Positions 13,801-25,800 of a DNA stretch of 64,000 nucleotides are shown here, one piece after another. The stretch's first letter is position 1. Every line of letters starts with the position of its first letter. Origin of the DNA: Bolinopsis microptera. Its lineage: Eukaryota; Ctenophora; Tentaculata; Lobata; Bolinopsidae. The notes under the pieces are model-generated. The model was not told the origin of the DNA, made no database searches, and worked only from the letters and a program-made list of their open reading frames with translations. The DNA lies in NCBI RefSeq assembly GCF_026151205.1, contig NC_087076.1, forward strand, positions 13,439,675-13,503,674. The letters are read 5' to 3'. The position numbers and the translations under genes are program-made.

Positions 13801-16800
13801 AATCATGTTGTTCAAAACTGACGTTTTGATTTGAAGGTATTATGCCCTATTCAACCCCGGCAGATTTTAATTCGAAAACACATCACACCTCAGAGTTCAA
13901 ATTACTGACATTTTCACTTATTTGTCTGATTTTATCATAACTTACGTCAACTCAGCTCACTTGGGAGTCTGTTAATTTGAACTAGACGTGAAACACCCGT
14001 CAATTATCTAATATCTACCGAGCTGAATACGTTATAAAAAGTAGATTCATAACACTAGGTCAGAGTTTATTGCACGAGTATTGAGTAGCTATGTAACGAA
14101 AGCATTACCAAATATGTTTGCCGTATATGTGCTCTGAACATTGTTTTTAGTACCAAGAGCAAGTTGGTACTAGACCAACAAAAAGGCAGGGATTCATTTG
14201 CCGCATTTTTAACAGCGATTCACCCCAGCACACTGGCTCATGATACCAAAACACCAAAGCACATGCATTTGTATTTCCATTACGGATGGAATTTAAAGTA
14301 TTTCTAAGGTTGCCTGTCCCAGGTCTCTGCCTGACTGAGTCTTTTCTCAAAGTTTCACCGACAAGATAATCAGAAAACTGACTCCTGATTTGGTTTGAAT
14401 GGTGCCTGGTGGCATATATCTGATATCAAGGAGCCTTGAACGTCTTTGACAAAATTATTACAATTATTAATTTTCCTTTGTGGCACACTTTGTCTCAAAA
14501 GATAAAAGGTATCACAATTCACATACACAAATTATAAACCGTTTATCACAATGTTTTATCAACCACCAAGACGTGCTGAAAGTAATAATCACAGACAGAC
14601 CATTTTACCCCTGCACTGTGTTTTATCAAACATCAGGACGAGTTTAATGACTTAGAGTGCCTACTAGTCGGACTTCTCATAAAATTGGTTGAAATTTGAC
14701 CGTTTTGAGCTCCTGTAAAATGTACGTGAAGTTCTAACTCGATAAATTTTCACGGCAAACGTCCAGTCTTAACAACATCATACTTTAGGGTGCTCAATTT
14801 GCCGACTGGTTTAACTGTATAGAGTTTCAAAAATGAACACGTGGATTCAAAACCACAAACAGAGATTGCAAAATATTTCTTGAATCTTCCCCCTACTAAC
14901 CTGAGTTTCGGGATTTTCCTTAATTTTAATCTCATTATCCGGCTCATTATCCGGCTCCGAAATGAGCATTCTTAGGAATCTAAAGACGGCATTATTTTCA
15001 CTGATGATCATTGGAAAAGTTCTAAAAACCACATTCAATTAGAAACAATTACTTACTTTGTTACTTTGTAGGGTTTCATAGAATCCTCTATCGGGCCATC
15101 GAAAAAGTCGACCCCCCGGACAGTGTAGAAACTGTTTTATCACCACTCCAATCAAGCAAGGAGTTTCCATTCCGACGGCTGTATCCTGGAGCTGGAGGCT
15201 CGTCCGGAAATGACTTCACAAAGTTCGTTAAAGCCGCTTTGAATTGCATAGGATCCTCGATGGTGTGCATATGTGTTGGGATTACATTCCATAATCGAGG
15301 TCCAGTGACTGCAAATGAGTTGTCATGTAGTGCTTGATTACGTTGACTGCTGGACTTAGCTATACTGGGCACAACTGCTTTTTGACCATGTCTGAGAGTC
15401 ACCGAGAACTGGATACCAGTTATTTAGTAATTACCTCAGATATTCCTCTTTACCGGAGCTAAAGCCCGTCCTTTAAAGCTTTTAACACATAATAATAATA
15501 ATAAGATTAAGATTATGTAATTCACTGATTTGTCGTTGTAACCTAATAATTTAAGTTGTTTTAATAACATGATAATAACGTAATAATCTAACAATTTTAT
15601 AATAACTTAATATAAGAACTTAATAAGAACTTGATGATAACTTAATAATAACTAAATGATAACATAATATATTTTCAGTACAGGAAGCTGAACGGTCTAC
15701 AGTGTGCTAAATGGCAAGCATTTATCGGTTTGGTCTGTATTTTGTCCCAGCTGGGCCTCCTTATACACTGTCCCACCCTCAACATTGACGGGATCAACCC
15801 ACAAGCTGACACCTCCAAGTGAGTAACACCCCACCTTATTCCCCCGGAATTTAACCGGGAATTTGTAAGTTTTTTGTCGGAATTTGCCGTTGGTTGGCAG
15901 CAAATATTCACCTTGGAATTTGGCGTTACTTGGCTTTCCGTTTCTCTTCAGTTTCACAGCTTTTGATTAAAGTATGCAGTACATCAGGTAATTTATCACT
16001 TTTAACACGCGGAATAATACCTCAATTTGTTAAAAGCAGTAGGTTAATGCACTATAATGTTGACACGTTCAATGGGTGGTATCACACATTTGTATATATC
16101 ACACGTAATATCACACAATCACACATGTCTAGTGTGACAACCTGTAAATAGTCGCAACTCTACAGATGTGACACAGACTGTTACAATTGTTCCCAGTCTG
16201 TAACACACGTTACAATAATAGAGACAGGGACACCGTAAAACTATAAAACGCCAGAAATAATGGGGGGAGTTTGTGTGGGAAGCCGTGAAAAGTAAGGAAA
16301 CATGCTGTATCAATAAGTTGGTGGGTGGAAAAGATCCTGAGTCTAGACTGCCAATATGACCGATTTTACACGGCACCCAAGATATTCCCACAATACCCTC
16401 TCACCGATCATTTAGGTAACTTGCGGATCATTGATTTCGAGCCTGTCTAGATTACAGTGTGTCTTAACGAATTGTGGATATGATATTTTTATTGTTCACG
16501 CAGGTAAAAAGCATGTATAATAAACTGTAGTTGTTATCGAATTAGAGGCAGAGTCTCGGGTTATTGATCTGTCTACTTGACGTCTACAACCAGAACCAGC
16601 AAACTATAACGTCTCCCCTCCAGTCTCCCCTCCAGTCTCCCACCATGACTACCACCCTGCCTCATTCCCACCAAACATCCCCTCACTCGCTATAAATAAA
16701 CACTGTCATCACTCATCACAGACCATCCTTCTTTTTCTCTCCCTCTCTTTCACAGACCACCCTTATTGCTCGTAATTAAACTTAATACCTGAATTGCACA

Positions 16801-19800
16801 GTGGTCATTGGCGGGCATTATCGGCCCCCTATATACCTTACTCGGGATTATTATGACCGGGATAAAGTGGCGGGTTTAGGGTAATTTCGCCATATTTTTC
16901 CCGAACCACATTTTCACCGGTCGTTAATAAATCCGCCGACTCAGCTTTGTCTTATATTCACTAAAGAAGACTATTGGGACACTTGTTGTAGGTTTTTCGA
17001 CTTCATTTGGCTAAAACTGCAAAAAATTCACCTTTTTGCCCAATTCTTGTCATATATCCTTATTGTCAAAGTTGATTTAAATAGGCCAATTTTTAATTTC
17101 TTAGGTATTGACTATCTCTACATAATGAAATAGGACTCAAAGTAAAAGTAACAGTTAAATTAAAACTCGAATTAATTAAAACGGTCAATAACATGAATCA
17201 GTTTCATCAGTCATTTATTCATAATTCTAAACAATGTGAACGATGCATTCTTTCGAAGATTTTCTACAAATTGAGTCATAATGGTTATTTGATACACGTA
17301 AACATGTAATGCTAATTCAAAACAACGAATTTGCTAGGGTCTACTTTCAACAATTATTGATAATTCGACTTGTTTCACAAGTTTTAGCAATGCGAAAATT
17401 TCTGAACCTGCTTATCTCTAATAAGGAAATTTACATCTGAGACAAAATTTTTGAATCTAAAATTGAAAGGTTTGACACCGGTAAAATGGCGACCGGGAAA
17501 ATGTGGTGGGTTTTGAGCAATTTCGCCATATTTTTCCCGAACCATATTTTAACCGGTCGTTAATAAACCCGTCGTAATAATCCCGAGTAAGGTAAACAAG
17601 TTTAGGGAGCTGTGAGCTGGGAAGATTGATGCTTGTGTGTGTGTGTCCTCCCTAACTCGATATTCAAATGAGTAACGAGAGAGGTAACTTCTGAAGATGG
17701 TACATCATCCTCCGAGTGAGGAAGGACTAAGGTGACGTTAAAATTTGAGGAGTTGTGAGCGTTGCTATAGGGCTCGGTAATCAGTTAAGTAATATAATTT
17801 AATAATAACCCTAAATAAAGTGTTTAAAATTGGTCCTTAGTCCTTGGTCAGCATGCCACGCTAGTTCGACTCAGTGACTGCTATATTCGCTCAAGTTTGC
17901 ACAAACAGTAGAATCCATTCCAATGCACCTTTTTGAAAATTCAGGATGCAATTGCCTTGGATCCACCTTCAGGAAAAGCAAGTCATCAGCTTCACGGCTA
18001 ATTCCCTCAAAGTGATCCCGCTTAGTTTTGCCCCTCCTGTTTCTTATATTTGGGAAAGTTAATGAGATTTTTGTAGTTTTATGGTTTTGAAGAAAGAAAT
18101 GTAATAAAAAGCACCCTTGAGTAAACGAATGAGAGCCGTGCCTAATGGTGTTTCATATATTATAAATTATATATTAGATTTAAAAACATCCAAGCATGAC
18201 TGAAATCGGCATCTCATAACTCATGATTTGTGAAAGGTGATACTAGTCACCATTAGATCCTTCTAATATCATCCCTCTCCGCTAAGCCATGGGTTTTGCC
18301 GTACAGTGTAGATTTAATTTCATATATTTGTGAACGAGTGCAGCAGCTGTGCGGCAAAATATATAAGGATATTATATTTGAAATTTGAAAACCTCCAAGC
18401 TGAACTTAAATCTGCATCTCATCATGACTCGTATTTTGTGAAAGGAGGTACAAGGCACCGTTGGATTTTACTAATATTAAGCCATAGTTTTTACTGTTCA
18501 TCGCAAAGGGTGTGTGTCGCCCGGTGCACTGTGTGTGGGGGCCCGGTGCACTGTGTGTGGGAGAGACATTTCTTATCCCAGTAAGTTAATTTACAACTCC
18601 CAAAACTTAATCCTTAGAGAGACGATAAGCAGGCCGTGTGAAATATGAATGATGATGAAAATCTAAAATATATGGCTAAAATGAGCATTTTAATTTAACA
18701 ATATTAATTCAATCCTATAATGTGCCATGTAGTAATATCAAAACCGTTATATGTATCTACTTAACAAACTTCTTATCGGTCATGTAATCCGGAAAATGTG
18801 TTGCTGTTAATAGATAAGCAGCGTTTAAATTTTTAATTGTCTATCCATCACAAATCACAATCGTGTGAAATAATAATAATATTCATAAAAACAGATTGTA
18901 AGACCCTCCTTCTCCTCTTCAACAAATTTGAAATACCCCCGTTTACTGTGTACATCTAATACATCAACAACCTCAGTCCCCTCTCCTGATCCGAATATGT
19001 GCATATTAGCGAATATGTGAGATATTCAACTTGAAGAAGGTTAACAGGATGTTCATACAGTGACTGTTCTTACTTGAACTGTTTTATCGCTGTCATGTGA
19101 AACGTTGTTTATATCTCCATTCTCAGCTGTATATGTCACATTGAGTGGATTCTATTCAGTAGGTAGAGAATGTACGAAGGTTGCTAATTATGAGAACTAA
19201 AACATCTCATACATTCAACAAATGAAACAGAATATTTTCACATCAACTGGAGGTTGACATTGCTTAGGTTGCTTGTTGGGCCTCCATAAATATACGTAGG
19301 TTGCTCGAATGTAATTAAACTTTGGAATGATATCTATGAAAATTGTTTTGATAATTTCATTGATTATATCAAGAAAGGCATTTGTGACGTGCGTATCTGA
19401 AAAATTTGTCACGGGTGTTGAATGAAGAGTACAACTCCTTCAAGTGCCCATGAAACACATGTCCTTGTTTTGGCAACTATGGTAGGTATGGGCGAGATTG
19501 CATGAGATATTTAGTTCCACCCAACGCGAACGTAGCTATTTCTGGCGAGCTCCTCAGTTAACTGCTGTCCCAACACTTCACAGAGTTGTTAAAACACGTA
19601 CCGTGAAAATAGGAACCAGCGTGAATTGTACCACGTGGTCGGAACAACAGCGCTAACTGTAATAGGTGTAAATTGTAATGTGATTATGAATCACGTGCAA
19701 ACTTAAGTGTGAACTGTATGAAGGATATGGATTATAAGATGAGCTGGCAACTTAACAAAACGCGTGAACTTTATGGAACACGTGAACTGTATGGAACAGG

Positions 19801-22800
19801 TGAACTGTATGAAACAGGTGATATAATATAGGACATAAGACACGTGAAAGAGAGTATGAACTGGGACTGTGTTCCTACCAAAGTGCTCTATATTGGACAC
19901 CTGTTAAGTGTTAATGACCTAAGTTAACGCTTTAATGTAATCCTGATAGAGTTAGTTACTCGGCCGAAACACCTGCTGTAGTCTCGACTGCTGCAGAGAA
20001 TTTAGTATTAAATCTTACAGACTATCTTACTTATAATTCAAAGAATTATAATACAGCATGTATTAGCAAAGCGACTTTAGATTCTTTAATCTCTATAAGT
20101 TAGTTTCGACGCATATTAATATATTACGCCGCCTGCCATAAAGCAATTTATGCAGCAAATTCACGATCAGACGTATTTCTCTTACTGAAACGTTGCAGGC
20201 TTAGCGTTGCAGGGGATTCGGAGTAATTAGATACGAGAGGAAGTACTTATAGCATTTAAAGTATAACCAAGATTGGGTTTTTATTACGATTTCGGGTTTT
20301 ACATTTAAATACATCCCGTTTGGCGATTTTCTGGGATAGACCAGTCTTGACTGTAGGTTAAGATATTTAGTGGTAGTTATATAGTTGTCGTAGTTCTGAT
20401 TTTAAACGGATCCTTGGTGGTAAACAAGACTTCAGTCTCGTTATATATACGGAGTGCTTGTCAACCGTTTGATACAGCTGATAGTGGTACCCAACATTTA
20501 AAAATGGTTTTACCTTACACCCGGCCCCGATTTACTGCACTATTTTCCTCAAAGTGTGCTTTATGTCGTGACTAGACTGTATTAGACTGTATATCGTTAT
20601 CTGTAGCCTGTATTATCATACACATTGTTAGAATTTAAACTTAATGCATTTCATTATTTAAACTGTTTATAAGCAGTACTTAACAACTAAACTGCGATTG
20701 CTTTGCGTGACGTCACGACCACCCACACTGTAAAACCCTTCATAAAACATGACAGAAACAGTCTTGATGTGTAGGATTTCAAGATCTCAAGACAGCATAT
20801 AATTTAGTAAGTATTCATATCCGACTGTCATTTCCCGAAAATCACTAGATTAATAAGTCTTGGTATGCGCTATTCCATTACCTGGAGCTGAGTTTCAGAC
20901 AGCTAAAGCGAGTGTAAGAAATGTGTAGGAAAAGGAAGCGGCTGTAGCATTTCCGGTCTCCCCGGCCTGAATGATATCACGGACACAAACCCTCCTCTCA
21001 ATAATACAACATTGAAAACACCAAATTTAATCTAATTTCAGGACGGCCCCCCTAAAACACACCATCAGGATATAACCTGCATTTCCCCGTCCTACCATGA
21101 TGTGACTACAATTTGTCGGGCTGTGACCACGGAAGGAGCGTCGGGAGCAGGAACTAAGTGGTACTAATGACTCGGTAGAAGGGTGGAACTGTCACGGTGG
21201 TGTGAGCTGAACAAGGTGTCATACCACCGCGTATAGGGCTTTACAATTGACACCCCAACACTTATGATATTATATATATCAAGTGTGCGGGCTGTGCTGG
21301 TCCGGGTATTTGATAAACTCACCGCTAAATTATTTGATACAACACCCCCACCGCCCATTACGTCATGATCTCTGCCCTGTGGATGTGTCTAGTTCGTGTC
21401 TACTCTACTTCTCATCCTACCAAATATGTAGCTTCAAATACTGTTAACATGTCTGTTCATTTTTATTTCCGGGGTAATATTATGCAATCAGTTCCGGGAT
21501 CTTTCCGGAGTCTAGGCTTTCTTCCGTAATACTCCTAGGCTTTAGGCTTCCTCTACTTGGACAGTTACTGGTGTACAGATCTCCATGCGGGTAACCGTAA
21601 ATAACCATTAACCACTTATATATTAAACAACAGACGGTATAACCGCGTCTTCTTAGAATGTAATTTAGTAATCGTATTGAGAATAACAATAACGACGTCT
21701 ATTTTGGTCAACGGCTCGAGCAAAGATAGTACCCAGCGAGCCTGAGTAATTATAAATTGTGCAAGCGTATTAGTTTACTTCACTGTTAAACTGCTACATA
21801 GCTGTCATTCTTAGCATATCTCAGGATATTTTTAAAGGCGTCGTACACAATATTACAACTTAAGAATGACGAAGGACGTGAAAGGTTGGAACGATATAAT
21901 CTATCTAAAATGGGGATGATGACAGTTTAGGTCTAACAATATTATTTAAAAAACCGAGCCATAACCCCGGATCCCCACATAATATGTACAGTGAATCTGG
22001 AGGAAGAAGCCCCGCCATGGCAAGGGACACTTCAATTAAAGAAAACATAAAATATACCCCACAGTGTTCGGTATTCAAGTACACTTATTAGATTTCCACT
22101 AAATTTCAAGGTTATCAACTTAGCTTGCCTCATTTCTCGTAGTTATCGTGAAACCCTATCAGTCCCCAGCCATGCTGGTGCCGGGATATGTAACCTAGTA
22201 CACAGCGAGTATCTCCTGCTAGCTTGCTAGGTGAGATGTATTTTCACTATAACAGAGGGGGGAGCAGCTATATTTTACCGTGTTAACACAGTATACTAGC
22301 TGTGTCAAACTCTGCCATGCTAAATTCACATTGGGGTGCCATATGATTTGGTCATTCCTTGTATTGAAAGAATACAATTATTTCGCGCACTTTGACAGAA
22401 AGATTCATGGTCACTACTGCAGAGAAAGGGTTGTTGTTGTTGTTGGCCGTATCGGTGCTGGTGGTTATAATTACCAATTTTGTTTAACATCAGTACCTGT
22501 TTAAAAACCTGCAACCAGACAATATTATGAAGACAAATCCCCAAGAGGGCGCGGCACTTCACACCAAAATATACATATCATTATTATTATGGTTATTATG
22601 GTTATTAGATGTGATTCTCTACTGAAAAATATACCATTGTATCATTAATCCTGTGGTTAAAAAGAACCCCCCCCCCCCATTGTATAATTTATCCTGTGGT
22701 TAAAAAGAACCCCGCCCCCCCCCCCCCCCCCATTGTATAATTTATCCTGTGGTTAAAAAGAACCCCGCCCCCCCCCCATTGTATAATTTATCCTGTGGTT

Positions 22801-25800
22801 AAAAAGAACCCCTCCCCCCCCCCCCCCCCCCATTGTATAATTTATCCTGTGGTTAAAAAGAACCCCCCCCCATTGTATAATTTATCCTGTGGTTAAAAAG
22901 AACCCCGCCCCCCCCCCCCCTCTCACTCTCCCAGAGTTGCAGAGTAGTGCACTTACATAGCTTCTCCCGCTATGTGGCACCCTGTTCGTTACTAAAAACA
23001 GAGCACTAACTCCGTCACCATTGAGCAGTGTTAATAGTCTGTTCCCAATTACTGCAGCCCAATTACACCCTATTAACCAGGTCCAATGGAATGTTCAGGA
23101 TACTTGTGCCCTGTGAAACTGCTCCTCATGTAATCAGGATATAACAGCTGCAGCTGTAGTGCTGTGTATCACAGGTGAAGATATAATATGTAGACATTAG
23201 AATGTGGCAGTAGCTCATTTTAACACTTCGTCACAAAGAATCTGACCTGCTAGAAAAGTAAAAGACTCCCTGGTGACAGGATAGAAAAGTAAATGATTCC
23301 CTGGTGACAGGTCTGACAATGCGGTGATGATGTTGTGATGAAATGAGGGGAGATAAACTAAGATAACACACAGATTTGCTACATAGCCCTGCCAAAATTG
23401 AGCAACCATTTGCTGAGCTGCAGTGAGCTTTAAACTTGGGTAGCGCAGGCTGAGCATACCTTTAAAACTTGTTGTTTTCAGCATTTATCTAGCGAAAAAC
23501 CCCCGCACTTCACTTGTCTCGTGCTCTACTATCTATCTGGTCCTCTGTTAAACTTGACCTTTCTATGTTTTATTGAACTTGTACCCTGTTTAAAGTAGTA
23601 AGGGGTCTGACAACCTACATTCCATGGTGTTGTTATAACACCACCAGCTCACCAACTGGTGTTAAACTTGTTTTAACTGCTGTTCTTCTACTCACAAAAC
23701 CGAAATGGTTCAGTTCCGACCAACTGGCCTGACACCCTGTCAACATTACTGTGTATCCTACTCACTGATATACTCAACACCGTCCTGACTCCTGTACCCT
23801 ATTACAAATGATTATCACTCGGCAGATAAGGCAGAACATCACCTTGTAATCTAGGGCGTATTTAGGATATAATGGGAAATTTCTTTATATTCTTCATTAT
23901 ATCAACTGGATTAGAAAACTGAAATGAGTGTTAAGTTTGATCAAACACAAACGCAATAATAATCGAGTTCAGATATTGACTAATAACATTGAGAACACTA
24001 AATTAACCACCTCACAACAACGTGATATAATTATTAATAAGTAATAACCTCTAATATAATAAACTACTCAACTGCCCTTTAAACGATTAGTTGGTGGATA
24101 ACCGTCCCAGCCACGTCCTGAAGCGTGGAACTATCCCTGAACTCGTATATTTTACATTAATATTTAGATTGTGGTTGCTCAATCGTTTGTTCATGTGTGG
24201 GTGTAATGACGTTGTTATGGTGACGAACAACGCCTGAAGATTGTAATGTTGTTATTGAGTAGGCACAGCATGTCGTGATCTAGTTAACACTGTAGTGCTA
24301 AAGCACTTTTGGTTAATCATTTTCGCATTATCAGAGATTAATTTTGTTGCTAGATAGTGATATGATTGAAAATTGTTATTGAGTAGCTACAAAGCGCACT
24401 TATCACACTAGAGAACTTTTAGTTACTCATATTAATTTTATAATACTGTAAAATCATTAATTTCCGCGGCGTGAAAATGCGTGAAAATGTGTGCCGCGAA
24501 ATTGATTGCTCCTAAGTCATGTCTACATCGTATCATTTGAATCCGCAAAAATTAGTGTCTGAAAAAATATCTGGTTTTACAGTACAGCATCTCTGTCGCA
24601 AGATAACAGGATGTGTTACCTCTCATTTAACGTTAATGAATATTAAATAACCATTGGATTAATTGGTCACGTGATAAATGTGAATTACAAAGAATTCCTT
24701 TGTAGTACTATAATAGCACCAGGAAATGCACCTGCAGGGTATCATAGGTAGACAAAGATAAGCAGACAACTGTTCTGTACTTAGTGTAAACTTATTGTAA
24801 ACTGGAGGTTGAGAAAACTAGAAAAGTGTAAGAACTGATGTGGCATGTGGGTCGTTGTGACTTGTGATATAAAACCATTATTAGACTGCAACTTCCTTAT
24901 TCTTGTTGTGAAGAGTTTTCACAGTGGTCTACATAATCACTTAATGGCTGGCTTAAAGTTAGAATATCCAGGTCAGTCACTATGTTCTTGTAATTGTGGG
25001 CGAACAGTTACAAAAATGGGCGTGAGAAACTTGTTTTAATATACCCTTTTATGCTCAGAATTCGAAACAAATATTTACCCCGATGATAAGATTACTTTAC
25101 TCTGGCAGAATAGCAAATTATTATTCTATCATTTACCAAAGGAGTTTTTAATCACTGCATGTCCTATTCTGCCCATTTCAGACGTTATGTAAATTAGAAT
25201 GTTGTATGAGTTCCGCCCACAAGAGACGGACGTCGGGCACTCGATCTTTTTAAAACTTGTACATAATTGACAGGCTAGAAGGCCAGAAAACTAAACTACT
25301 TTCCATTTTTTTAAACTGATGTTGGAGTTTTATAATTACAGACAAATTTTTATCGACCGAAAATATAGAAAGTTGAGTGAAAGCGGTGGATATATTTCAA
25401 TATTCTAAGTGTCGAATATCTTTTGAGAATTACGCCCTTTTTCACTCATGCCATAGAAAATAATAGTTTGATCGAGCTAAATACCTGTATTGATACATTG
25501 TAAGATAATTTACCATTAAGAAAGGTTTCCCTAACGACATGATTTTGATTTAGGTACCATGCACAGTGATTAGTTCTTGCTAAGTTCCTAATCAGTTCCT
25601 GTTAAATTCCTACGTCAAATATATCATGATCAATCATCATGCACAGTTTTAATGATACACGTTCCCGTATCTTTATAAAGTGCTACACTATGCGACGTGT
25701 TTCTACACAAAAGAGGACTTTGAGGATGCCGAAATTACCGGTATACGGCTCTTTATCCTCTGGAATTTCATCTCACGACATTTTCTATGAGGTGCTAGGA

